Source: Gehongia tenuis
GTDB lineage: Bacteria > Bacillota > Clostridia > Christensenellales > NSJ-53
NCBI RefSeq assembly: GCF_014384795.1
Contig: NZ_JACRSR010000003.1
Span: 124,001-188,000, forward strand
Length of the DNA stretch: 64,000 bases
Direction of reading: 5' to 3'
The notes under the pieces were generated by a model, which was given only the letters and a program-made list of their open reading frames with translations, was not told where the DNA came from and made no database searches. Position numbers and translations under genes: made by a program. Positions 45,301 to 52,439 of this stretch are shown piece by piece (position 1 is the first letter of the stretch; every line of letters begins with the position of its first letter).

Positions 45301-47876
45301 GAATCTTTAAGAATCTCAATGGCGGCGGCATTTTCTTTTAATTTTTGGATGTCCAGATTTTTCTGTTCCTCGATCTGAGCCAAGGTATCTTCTTTTCTGG
45401 CTTCGGCAAGGCTGGTCATGGCCTCCTCATTCAAACGCAGCACGCCGCCCTCGCTTTCGAGGCAACGCATGTATTCTGGATTAAGAGCAATCAATGACTG
45501 GTAGGTTTCAGCGCTGAGGAAGCCGTTTTGGGCTTGCTCCTCCATGGCGCTGCTGCATAGATCAAGCTCGCTTTGCAGCGCATTGAAGGGATTGATGCAG
45601 CCCTCCACGCCGGATTTCAGTCTCTGTATGACGTTTGCGAGTTGATTGTATGCTTCATAATCATGAGTTGCCAAAGCGGTCTGCTGCAGCTCTTGTAGAG
45701 CGCCGATGTCGCTTTCAACATAGCTGGCAATTATATTGCGTTCGAGGCCTGAGGCCCCTTTTAGATTGGATAGTTTTTGCTCGGCGTTTTCAATGGCTTC
45801 GTTGACGACCTCTTCGTCCAAGCCTTGTTCAAAGGCATTACTGATTGCTTCGATCTGTTCCGGAGATAAGTTGCCTATGCTTTCTGCAATTTTTTTGATT
45901 TTCTGATTATACTCGTCGGCGGATAGAGCACCGTTCTCCAGCTGATTATTGATTTCAACCAGTTCGGATCCATCAAAGGATTCATAAATATTTTGAATGG
46001 TGGAGGTGTCGCTAATACCTGCCGCGGAAAGAAGCTTATTGAACTGCTCCAACTTTTCGATTTCATTTTCGCCGTTTTCCCAGCCAAGATTATTGATTTT
46101 TTCAAAGATATTTTGCAGTTGAGGTCCTTCCAAGCTGGACTCTTTAACTGCTGCGGAAAATCGATGCAAACTTTGTAGGGCTTCCTCGCTGCCAGAACTT
46201 ATGATTTTAAAAGCTTCAGCTTTTTGCTCACCATTAAGGTCCAGACCTCCGATTGTATCTCTATAGGTACGCAAGGTACTGATGCTTTCATCATCCAGCG
46301 AGACTCCAGCAGGTAATTCACCTAAATTGGCTGCTACATCCGCTTTTAACTGTTCAAGCTCTGCAAGATTGGCATCAAAACCAAGTGTAATACTGAGTTG
46401 TGCTATGGCCTCATCTTTATCCATATTGTTGATTTTTAAAGCTTCTAGCATAGCGGGAGACCCTTGGGCCATATCATAGATCCGCTCTGCCAAGCCATTC
46501 ATCTGTTCGGCAGCTTGGTTTTTGGTTAAAGAACCCGCTTCAATTTCATTTTGCAGATTAAGCAGTTCATCGAATTCTTCCGAATCTTTTACAACTAGGG
46601 AACCTACCAAATTGTGAAGTATCTTTGACATTTCATCGCTATTTTTAAAATCATCCTTGGTGTAGGACTCAGCGATGGTGTTGAGGAAAGTCTGTTGAGA
46701 CAGCGAAAGATTCCCGTAATTGGCATCCGATTGGAAAACCCCTTGGGCAGTCGAAGTAAATTGATCGTTTGCTCTATTCAAATTGTTGATAGCGGCCACA
46801 TAATCTTTACTGGCATCGAGAATAATTTGTGCGTCTTCTTTAAAAAAATCATCAGCAACAATACTATCACGTTTCTCATAGATTAGATCTAGATTTTCGT
46901 TAATAAAGTCATCCAAACGGTATCCTTCGGCGTTGGAGCGTTTATAGGGCTTTAACGTGTCCTCACCAAAGATTTTAGCAAAATGCTTGCTATACTCTAA
47001 AGAGTCCGAGGTCGTACTGAACTGTAATTTGTTTTTGAAGTATTCAGAAAATTCAGAATTCTTAAGTTGGTTATTTGCGTTATCAAAGGATTTCTCAGCA
47101 CCTTCGAATAACGAATCTAAATTATCTCCTGAATACTGTTGTTCTTGACGCTGCCGTGCCTCCTCCTTTTGAAGCTTGATGGATTTTTCAAGAAGTCCAT
47201 TCTTATTGGCAATAGCGTTGCCCTCGGCGTCGTAACCGGCGGCAAGGGAAGGGGACAGACCGACGATTTGGTTGACAATATTCTGATATTCAGCATATTC
47301 GGCAGTGGTTAATGAAATGTTTTGACCGTAAGTTCCGACTCCTTTCGACAATTCGTCGAAGCGAGTCCGCATCCCCTGAAGGGATGCAATGTTGCCGTCA
47401 CTGGTCTGTTTGAAGTTGGCGTAGGCCTTTTTAAGCGCATCGGCTTTTTCAATAGCTCGTTCGTCGGCATGGATAAGGTCATCGACCCAATTGACGACGG
47501 CAGTGAGCGCAAGCTCGGCCAGCCCTAAAGCCAGCCCTTTGCCAGCGGCCTTGAGAAGTCCCATACCCACGGAGGCGGCTTTCATGCCAGCGGAAACCGC
47601 ACCGGACGCGTTGGCCGCTCCGGTTAAGCTATTCTTCAGGCCATCCAAAGAAGCAGAGCCGTCGCCGAGCTCTTTAAAATAATTCTGTATGGGAGCCGTG
47701 AGATTGGAGGAAGCAAAAAAATCTGTTAGTTTTTCTGTGTGAGCTTGAACCTGATTGTATTGTTCTATAATACTTGACAGTTCTTTGTCCGAAGGAAGGC
47801 CCATAGCCTCGGCAGACCACTTTTGCTGATATTTCTGCCCTTCCTTGATTAAATAGTTATAATTTTCGGCTTTCAA
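42345..47876 (-). CDS. Tape-measure protein, main (downstream) exon
   Basis: 1843 codons from a nominal TTG; the true message probably joins this frame to 48770-49027. It determines tail length and carries features of siphovirus tape measures: Gly/Ala-rich hydrophobic segment at about 85-125, very long helical and coiled-coil body, TGEEGPELVQSGDKAYIVGG and RGPELVSLRPGDRVYTASET in the C-terminal third, and a charged coil DYIRQ/EEYRKYEVKVYEWLL-type region. An unusual peptidoglycan-binding domain lies near the C-terminus (about 1690-1755, SGENVRLLQQALDALGYKL, VDGNFGTETLNALKKFQRD). No ribosome site precedes the TTG, which supports splicing rather than separate initiation. Confidence 0.85.
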   Translation of the reverse strand: MKAENYNYLIKEGQKYQQKWSAEAMGLPSDKELSSIIEQYNQVQAHTEKLTDFFASSNLTAPIQNYFKELGDGSASLDGLKNSLTGAANASGAVSAGMKAASVGMGLLKAAGKGLALGLAELALTAVVNWVDDLIHADERAIEKADALKKAYANFKQTSDGNIASLQGMRTRFDELSKGVGTYGQNISLTTAEYAEYQNIVNQIVGLSPSLAAGYDAEGNAIANKNGLLEKSIKLQKEEARQRQEQQYSGDNLDSLFEGAEKSFDNANNQLKNSEFSEYFKNKLQFSTTSDSLEYSKHFAKIFGEDTLKPYKRSNAEGYRLDDFINENLDLIYEKRDSIVADDFFKEDAQIILDASKDYVAAINNLNRANDQFTSTAQGVFQSDANYGNLSLSQQTFLNTIAESYTKDDFKNSDEMSKILHNLVGSLVVKDSEEFDELLNLQNEIEAGSLTKNQAAEQMNGLAERIYDMAQGSPAMLEALKINNMDKDEAIAQLSITLGFDANLAELEQLKADVAANLGELPAGVSLDDESISTLRTYRDTIGGLDLNGEQKAEAFKIISSGSEEALQSLHRFSAAVKESSLEGPQLQNIFEKINNLGWENGENEIEKLEQFNKLLSAAGISDTSTIQNIYESFDGSELVEINNQLENGALSADEYNQKIKKIAESIGNLSPEQIEAISNAFEQGLDEEVVNEAIENAEQKLSNLKGASGLERNIIASYVESDIGALQELQQTALATHDYEAYNQLANVIQRLKSGVEGCINPFNALQSELDLCSSAMEEQAQNGFLSAETYQSLIALNPEYMRCLESEGGVLRLNEEAMTSLAEARKEDTLAQIEEQKNLDIQKLKENAAAIEILKDSTDANSDATQAQITALEENNVALQKSISNYDLLEQQINASTTAKNEFEKALQGPEKDDNLKTRAKALESINEGLKTGATNTREFQAAVKYMEMDGLTLDQIQSETARRKKYYNEENGLDAFKSTVNEKIDSGELDGLIERMDLGDGQTGFKVWAEDMEQLAAVFGLSKNELIDFFQALDMYNPVDYADKLETLTVGGSEGLMGLLQESGVAEGNKVNLNELLTFGDEYGFTEDQIRSLVSQISAINDIEFTDAEGNLLILSEVMEEILDRFPTMYETLDSLMENEEYSKSITKIGEQSFEVDLTSFIEAEASAGRSKEEITDIITKMSETDGIKLLKDGEVVNLQAALAQVDTTVAESEVGDLQKKCTDLQEDLKDTQTAFDELNGRQIGDLGFTSLLSKVEKVAKAVTTIVNSLPMLSLVEGVLARIKPLLGIGPIEQHANGTDSAPGGVSLTGEEGPELVQSGDKAYIVGGRGPELVSLRPGDRVYTASETRQIMSRVRNGASGTFRAYAGGTGSKSSSSDDANREWKEKFQADLDDLEYLRDMNRISEERYYHDLERLNKQYFKDRVDFLEEYRKYEVKVYEWLLDTRIKKYERTQKAVNQLLDKEMDALKEQQQAVEDQYDERIQLIRDEIDALKEKNEQTDWENKLAEARKEVETAKTQKTNLIYREGLGFIYEADLEKVKKAEDKLRDLEQDKMIDDLEKRIDGLEDLKDKESEVYDQKIDNLKEYQEAWGDALDEYENAQDALMAQEILGANWEADILAQRLDVLQKFTQEYTALQREANPTGMATIGGGGSKASQPKVSNVEGYIRKGQSGENVRLLQQALDALGYKLNQYGVDGNFGTETLNALKKFQRDMGITADGVVGPDTKAKFRAKGYALGGVDTAGGMALLHGKPHAVETIFNAADGRKLYDFIHATPDLVADFMGRLMTRVPLSAGGSGAQQANIQIGDIHLHGVQDTDTLARNIVNKFPGRMLQEMYRR

Positions 47877-47879
47877 ACC

Positions 47880-47893
47880 TTTTTATGACGCTA
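47880..47893 (+). repeat. Left arm of a 14-bp inverted repeat around the intronic gene
   Basis: TTTTTATGACGCTA here and its exact complement at 48308-48321 enclose the small zinc-ribbon gene. In RNA they could form a long P9-region stem; as DNA they could be ends of a small inserted cassette. Confidence 0.7.
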
Positions 47894-47921
47894 TTGAAAG
47901 AAAAAATTTCCATGTTATAAT
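47894..47921 (+). promoter_or_regulatory. Promoter of the intronic antisense gene
   Basis: TTGAAA (47894-47899), 16-bp spacer, TATAAT (47916-47921), reading opposite to the tape-measure gene. A leader of about 110 nt follows, containing the hairpin CCTGCAG-3 nt-CTGCAGG. Confidence 0.6.
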
Positions 47922-48040
47922 AAGAAGGAGGTAAGGGAAATCCTTGCATAAATCCATACCTTTGCCTGCAGCGGCTGCAGGTACCCTTAGGGAGCCGATC
48001 AGGGCTTTTGCTGGGAATCGATTGAAGGAAGAAGAGGATT

Positions 48041-48310
48041 ATGAAAAAGAGGATTTGGGTCTGTCCGTGCTGCACGTCGGTGGAGTTTGGCGAGGTCTTT
48101 AAAAAGTGCAGATTTTGTGGAACGCAAATGAATGGCACGAGGGAATACATCGACTACGATAATGATTTGGTGGCATCCGTGCATCGTGTTTCAGCGGTTC
48201 GTTCCAAGGTTAGAAAAACAAAAATGTACGATTCCGATGCGGAATGGGCGATGATGGATATTCTTAGCCACAGTAAGCGCACCCGCACGGTTAGAAGAGA
48301 TCGTACTTAG
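48041..48310 (+). CDS. Small zinc-ribbon protein encoded antisense inside the intron
   Basis: 89 residues. N-terminal CPCC...CRFCG zinc-ribbon motif (residues 8-26), then a basic C-terminus (VRSKVRKTK, SKRTRTVRRDRT). GAAGG and AGAGG lie upstream of the ATG. It has its own promoter and is bracketed by an inverted repeat; its stop codon lies within the right arm. Not a recognised homing endonuclease family. It could be a DNA- or RNA-binding protein that helps the intron, or unrelated cargo. Confidence 0.55.
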   Translation: MKKRIWVCPCCTSVEFGEVFKKCRFCGTQMNGTREYIDYDNDLVASVHRVSAVRSKVRKTKMYDSDAEWAMMDILSHSKRTRTVRRDRT

Positions 48311-48321
48311 CGTCATAAAAA
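48308..48321 (-). repeat. Right arm of the 14-bp inverted repeat
   Basis: TAGCGTCATAAAAA, exact complement of 47880-47893. Confidence 0.7.
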
Positions 48322-48757
48322 ATCCCATAGATGAGAAACTCACATATCCATATCTGTGAGCGGCTTGGACTGTCTTTTTTGAGCGTTCAATATATCGTCA
48401 TGAACCCTCCGCCGGTTTACAGTCTCTGAACCTTCCCCGAAGGAAACGGTGCGTTTCCTATACCCTGTCGTAAAAACTACTAGTAGAGCTTAGGGGCTTG
48501 GCTGCTTTCCATAGGTTAACATAACCTGTGTACTATTGATGGCACCTTGACCCAATTTTTGTATGGATGGGCATGCGGCACGTAGGCTCTCGCCCTATGC
48601 CGGTCCTGTTGTTTTTTCCGGGTTTCCCCACGGTTGCGTTTGCCGTTTCCGGCTCCGATTTCGTCACAGGACCCTGAGTGCTTTCCAGCAGTTTACCGGT
48701 CTTCTTCTTTTACGGCCCGACGCCGTAAAACATCCCGTCCCTTGAAGCTTGGCACGA

Positions 48758-49027
48758 TTACGCCGCTTCTAAAGAGGGGAGGGCAAATTCGCTTGAACTA
48801 CCGAAGATATTGGATAAAGATACGGACGGGCTCTTATTGCCCTGCTGAGAGGACGACAGCTGGACCGATTTTTGAATCTGCCCCAGAGCTTGCTGCATCG
48901 ACTTATCGTCGATTTTTATTTTGACTGTGATAGGATCGATTTTCATTTTTTTCAGGGAAGCGTTGATGGAGCGCTGGGTTTTGGCTTGATCCAGCATGGC
49001 CACAACGTTCACTTTCAAATCGTCCAT
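48758..49027 (-). CDS. Tape-measure protein, first exon
   Basis: 89 codons as an unspliced frame, of which about 83 are probably exon. The sequence DLKVNVVAMLDQAKTQRSIN, then ASLKKMKIDPITVKIKID, is a typical tape-measure N-terminus (short amphipathic start followed by strands ending in KIDD). GAGAGGTGGTTTC precedes the ATG. The frame runs out after SSSEFALP within the first bases of the proposed intron. On its own this peptide would be meaningless, which argues that the two frames are one gene. Confidence 0.65.
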   Translation of the reverse strand: MDDLKVNVVAMLDQAKTQRSINASLKKMKIDPITVKIKIDDKSMQQALGQIQKSVQLSSSQQGNKSPSVSLSNIFGSSSEFALPSLEAA

Positions 49028-49057
49028 GAAACCACCTCTCGTTTCAATTGAATAAAA

Positions 49058-49079
49058 AAGAGAGGGGTTAGCCTCTCTT
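49058..49079 (-). terminator. Intrinsic terminator between tail chaperone and tape-measure gene
   Basis: Minus strand AAGAGAGG-6 nt-CCTCTCTT followed by TTTTATT. It would lower, but presumably not abolish, transcription into the tape-measure gene, giving more tube and chaperone than tape measure. Confidence 0.75.
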
Positions 49080-49086
49080 GTTGTCG

Positions 49087-49662
49087 TTAGATTGTCTCGG
49101 CCTTCCGTTCAGCAATTGTTTCCATAATCTTGTTAGCATCCAAATCCTTGAGCCGGTCAAGGACGCTGGAGAGTTCTCCTGCATCGATGTTATCGAACAG
49201 GCCGTTCACCTGATCGGCAATCTCGGTGAGACGCTGGGCGATTTCAGCCAGCTTGGCATGCTGAGCGGAGACCAGGGCCTGGCGGCTGAACTCGAGCTGA
49301 TTGTCGATGGCTTCACAAAGGACGTTGTATTGGGATCTATCGATGAGCGCCAACACGTCCTCGCACAAGGTGGAGCCATAAAGGAAATCATACTGTTTGG
49401 ACACGTCCCGGGACAGTTTGAAATCGGTGTAGTAGGTCATTAGGCTGCGGCGGACCATGAAGTCCTTCAGGAAGGCGTAGTAGTTTTCGCTGTCCTCATC
49501 CACACATTCCACCACAACGTCCGCAACGAACTTGGCGGCGTCCTGGAAGGGAAGATGACGTTTGACCTCCAGCGTCACCTTGTCCTCGTCCACACCGTAT
49601 TCCAGAAGACAGGGCGTGGTATCCAGGGTTTCGTACAGCTTGGTAAAGACATCGTTGTGCAT
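49087..49662 (-). CDS. Tail assembly chaperone-like protein
   Basis: 191 residues, acidic and mostly helical (VFTKLYETLDTTPCLLEYGV at the start, LEFSRQALVSAQHAKLAEIAQRL later). The place between tail tube and tape measure is the standard position of tail assembly chaperones. No frameshifted extension is evident here. Start at 49662 (GGAGAGGAG upstream) is preferred to TTG 49680. Confidence 0.7.
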   Translation of the reverse strand: MHNDVFTKLYETLDTTPCLLEYGVDEDKVTLEVKRHLPFQDAAKFVADVVVECVDEDSENYYAFLKDFMVRRSLMTYYTDFKLSRDVSKQYDFLYGSTLCEDVLALIDRSQYNVLCEAIDNQLEFSRQALVSAQHAKLAEIAQRLTEIADQVNGLFDNIDAGELSSVLDRLKDLDANKIMETIAERKAETI

Positions 49663-49692
49663 AGGTTCACTCCTCTCCAAATTATCGCATGA

Positions 49693-49708
49693 GGGGGCCG
49701 AAGCCCCC
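49693..49708 (-). other. UUCG-loop RNA hairpin after the tail-tube gene
   Basis: GGGGGC-TTCG-GCCCCC on the minus strand between the tail-tube stop and the chaperone start. Same loop as the hairpin at 42318-42341 and again without a T run. Confidence 0.5.
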
Positions 49709-49725
49709 GCATACGCACAGAAATC

Positions 49726-50451
49726 TTATTCCTCGATCAAAGTCATATCGAAGAAGTTGCCATCCTCATCCTCAAACAGATCGAAGACCATGGACAGGCT
49801 GGTGGGATCGCCGGTGTTGGACCAGGAGGCGGAGAAGTTGGCCTGGGGAACCGCCTTGTAAGCGGTGATCTTGTAAGGCAGCAGTTCGTCGCTCTCCGTC
49901 TTGTAAAGCGTTTCGCCATAGGCGATGTAAGCCTTGGGGAAGCTCTTGCTGTTGAAGGATACGGACTGGACACCCGTGGTGCGCTCCTCCAGATAGTAAG
50001 CAATGTACTTGGCGCCGTCGCTGCCGCCGGTGATGGTCACTTCCGCGCCGCTGGCAGTAGCTTCGATCTTGGTGCCGCAGTCGTCACCTTCCGCGAACAC
50101 GGCCAGGGAATCCTGGACGGGAGCTTTCGAAAGGGTGATCTTGCCCTCGGCCAGCGTGAGCACCTCGCGGGTAAACACCTTGGCAGTGGACTTCACGTCG
50201 TTGCCCGCCAGCATGGCGAACAGCTTCATGGGCGTGATCTGGGTCTCCACGGTCATGGTGGCAGTGCGCTCACCGTCGAAGGGAACCCGGGGAGCACGGC
50301 CGCGGCCGCCGTAAGCGATCACACGGGTGGCGGTCATCTCGGTGGACGACACGTTGGCGAAATCCAGGTTCAGGAAGGGCGCCTTGCTCGCGTAGTCACA
50401 CAGGACGAAATCCACGACTTCACGGTTGGACATGTTGGGGTTTACACTCAT
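49726..50451 (-). CDS. Major tail (tube) protein
   Basis: 241 residues, beta-rich, with MSVNPNMSNREVVDFVLCDY, a Gly-rich loop YGGRGRAPRVPF and a TMTVETQITPMKLFAML segment typical of tube proteins; the C-terminal half adds a domain around AEVTITGGSDGAKYIAYYLEE. It should polymerise into the tail tube. A very good start signal (GGAGGTATTCTATC) fits high expression. Confidence 0.75.
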   Translation of the reverse strand: MSVNPNMSNREVVDFVLCDYASKAPFLNLDFANVSSTEMTATRVIAYGGRGRAPRVPFDGERTATMTVETQITPMKLFAMLAGNDVKSTAKVFTREVLTLAEGKITLSKAPVQDSLAVFAEGDDCGTKIEATASGAEVTITGGSDGAKYIAYYLEERTTGVQSVSFNSKSFPKAYIAYGETLYKTESDELLPYKITAYKAVPQANFSASWSNTGDPTSLSMVFDLFEDEDGNFFDMTLIEE

Positions 50452-50472
50452 GATAGAATACCTCCAAAAAAT

Positions 50473-51186
50473 TTATTTGAATGACTTGAACCACTGCGAC
50501 ATGTCGAAGGGCTCTTGTCCCCACGCGCTCCAGCGCATGGAGGCAATGTCATTTTGACATTTGTAGCTCTGACGAATGAATTGATCATAGAGCTGGTAGA
50601 TGGTTAGCGACCACACGTTGGTCAGATTGTAGCTGTTGTGCTGCACGCATAGAGCGGAAAGAATGTTGCCAAGGTCATTATCCCGGCTGCTGCCAGCGTT
50701 TTGCTGTGCTTTCTTGGCTTTTTTGAGCTTCGCAGCGATCTCGGCGGCACGCTTATTCTTGGGCTTGCCGCTGGGGAGACCGGAGGACACATGATTGGCT
50801 TCCAGAATAGCTGCGGACACTTCAGGGTAATTCTCCCGGGTTACCTGGCCAAGCTCACTGTCGCCTTCCATCATGCGGAATCCGGCGATGGTCCTGTCAA
50901 AGACGGCCGCGCCGCAGAGGAAGAAGGTGAGAGCGTCCGTGATGAGCGTGCGGTTCTCCTCCTCGCTGATGAGCAGATCGAACAGTTCGACGCCGCTTTC
51001 CGCAGGGATAAGGAGGCTCAGCCCTTCGCACACCCGCTCCATATCCAGGGAGAACACGTAAATGTAGGCGTAGTATTGGGCGATCCCGAGCTTTGCGACC
51101 TCCCCCAAGGAGGGGGAGCGGAGGCCGCCCACACCCGGATAGGGGATGGGTTCGGGACTGATGAGATCGAAGTACTCCAGCTTCAC
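50473..51186 (-). CDS. Phage tail-associated protein of unknown role
   Basis: 237 residues from GTG 51186, which overlaps the upstream stop as GTGA and has GGAGG at the right distance. Helical middle with a Lys-rich segment (KPKNKRAAEIAAKLKKAKKA), and an end with WSLTIYQLYDQFIRQSYKCQNDIASMRWSAWG that resembles the tail-assembly proteins found between head-tail and tube genes. Not assigned to a family. Confidence 0.55.
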   Translation of the reverse strand: MKLEYFDLISPEPIPYPGVGGLRSPSLGEVAKLGIAQYYAYIYVFSLDMERVCEGLSLLIPAESGVELFDLLISEEENRTLITDALTFFLCGAAVFDRTIAGFRMMEGDSELGQVTRENYPEVSAAILEANHVSSGLPSGKPKNKRAAEIAAKLKKAKKAQQNAGSSRDNDLGNILSALCVQHNSYNLTNVWSLTIYQLYDQFIRQSYKCQNDIASMRWSAWGQEPFDMSQWFKSFK

Positions 51187-51638
51187 GATTTCCGCCTCCG
51201 GTTCCACGCTTTGAAGGTGTACAGTAGAGTCCGGCCAACGCAGTTTGGCGCGGGCTGGTAGTGGACGGCGCTGTCCAGGATGGGTGCACCGGCTCCGAAC
51301 AAGGTGTTTCCGGCGATCAGTTCATCGAGGATCCGGGCGATCTCGTCGGTACGGATGGCTGTATCCGCCTTGACTTTGGCTTCAGGGACCACGATCCGGA
51401 CGACCAGCTGCTGGTCCATTACCGTCGCGTTCACGGCCTTCACGGGGTTGATCTCCACCATGAGATGGACCCCTCCGCCGGCGAGGGTTTCAGGGTTCTT
51501 GTCGTAGCCATGGACCTGGCTGTCAAACTGTTCCCGGGTGAGAGGCTCCTCGGCGAGGAGGGCTTTGAGTTCGGCGCTGTTCCACATGAGGTCCAGCAAC
51601 TGGGTTTTATAGCTTGTGAGTTTCTCAAGATAGGCCAA
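51183..51638 (-). CDS. Tail completion/structural protein, first gene of the tail operon
   Basis: 151 residues from a TTG with AAGGGGGTGG upstream. Helical start (AYLEKLTSYKTQLLDLMWNS) then strands (NPVKAVNATVMDQQLVVRIVV). It occupies the position normally held by tail-terminator or completion proteins. Nothing upstream resembles head genes: the next genes are the polymerase operon. Confidence 0.55.
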   Translation of the reverse strand: MAYLEKLTSYKTQLLDLMWNSAELKALLAEEPLTREQFDSQVHGYDKNPETLAGGGVHLMVEINPVKAVNATVMDQQLVVRIVVPEAKVKADTAIRTDEIARILDELIAGNTLFGAGAPILDSAVHYQPAPNCVGRTLLYTFKAWNRRRKS

Positions 51639-51713
51639 TGTTTTCTACCACCCCCTTGATTGATAAAAATGCAATCGGATGGGCGACCTCCTTTCCTATG
51701 AAGTGGATCTATA

Positions 51714-51767
51714 AAAAATAAACGGAGAGGAGAGGGCAAAAGGATGGGATGATGAGGTTCCTCTCCG
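51714..51767 (-). terminator. Terminator between the polymerase operon and the tail operon
   Basis: Minus strand CGGAGAGGA pairing with TCCTCTCCG across a 27-nt loop, followed by TTTATTTTTTATAG. It separates the regulatory operon from the tail operon, so the tail genes need their own promoter in 51639-51713. That stretch holds an extra ribosome-like site (AAAGGAGG) but no clear sigma-70 promoter. Confidence 0.6.
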
Positions 51768-51833
51768 CCTATGAGCCCCGCACATTTGGAATGCACATGG
51801 AGGCCGCATGTATTTCTAGTATCCATAAGACCA

Positions 51834-52439
51834 TCAAAACACCTTGTCGCAGAGCGCCTCAATGTTGTTTCCGATCAGTGGATAGATGGGATGGGGATCC
51901 AGGGGGACCTGCAGCCGATAGCGGCAGCTCTTGTTCTCATCGCGAGCGGTCCACTTGTAGTTGTTCTGGGGCGTGGACAGCTTCTCAATATAGCCAAAGT
52001 CCAGGAGTTCCTTCAGGTATTTGCGGCGGATGTTGGAGCCGTGAATCCCAAGCCACGCGCCGAGCGCCACGGAGGACAGCGTGAAATCACAATTCTCGCA
52101 GGCCTTGGCATAGCATAGAACGGCTAAGGCCACCAGGCGGGTCTTCGGCCCGTCGAAGCGGCGGCGAATCTCATCAAGGTCACCTTCTCCCACGGCTACC
52201 TCCGTCTCCCGCAGGGACACGGGGTCCGCCTGAACCTTGGTGATGATGGCATTGACCTCGTAGGGGATATGAATATGATTTCGGTTGGCCCAGCAAAAGA
52301 TGGCCTCCCGGCTTTGGAGGGGTGTGAGGTGCTGTTCCCTGCAGTGCTTGGCAATGAGGGTGAGGATGCGGTAGAGGTTGTCTTTCACGATATTTTCACC
52401 GTTCAGATAGGCTTCCACTTCCAAACGTTCATGAATCAA
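51834..52439 (-). CDS. Winged-helix protein coupled to the phage-type RNA polymerase
   Basis: 201 residues. The N-terminal half is helical; a winged-helix segment lies at about 120-160 (SSVALGAWLGIHGSNIRRKYLKELLDFGYIEKL). Starts with TTG overlapping the last 11 bp of the polymerase gene, so the two are translated together. By position it could be a DNA-binding or promoter-recognition partner of the polymerase; this is inference, no family is recognised. Confidence 0.6.
   Translation of the reverse strand: MIHERLEVEAYLNGENIVKDNLYRILTLIAKHCREQHLTPLQSREAIFCWANRNHIHIPYEVNAIITKVQADPVSLRETEVAVGEGDLDEIRRRFDGPKTRLVALAVLCYAKACENCDFTLSSVALGAWLGIHGSNIRRKYLKELLDFGYIEKLSTPQNNYKWTARDENKSCRYRLQVPLDPHPIYPLIGNNIEALCDKVF

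Larger units (their letters stand above)
47879..48770 (-). ncRNA. Candidate group I intron inside the tape-measure gene
   Basis: The tape-measure frame is interrupted by about 890 bp with no coding capacity on its own strand. Minus-strand core elements in order: an internal-guide-like segment (CTTCAAGGG, 48739-48747), P2 hairpin TTTTACGGC/GCCGTAAAA, P3 strand GCCGG, the R element GTTCAGAGACTGTAAACC (48414-48431), P3 partner CCGGC, P8 GTTCA/TGAAC, the S element AAAGACAGTCC (48364-48380) whose ACAGTC pairs with GACTGT of R to form P7, and a P9 hairpin CTCACA/TGTGAG. No P7.1/P7.2 insertion, so not an IA type. Exact splice sites are uncertain by about 10 bases at the 5' side. A terminal inverted repeat near the 3' side encloses an antisense gene. 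Confidence 0.7.

Noticed and set aside
47857..48150. 97-codon minus-strand frame within the intron
   Set aside because: It is antisense to the better supported zinc-ribbon gene, has no ribosome site and no protein-like pattern.
47879..48770. Group II intron or simple IS insertion in the tape-measure gene
   Set aside because: No reverse transcriptase, no domain V-like hairpin, no transposase; the P7-forming R and S elements fit group I.
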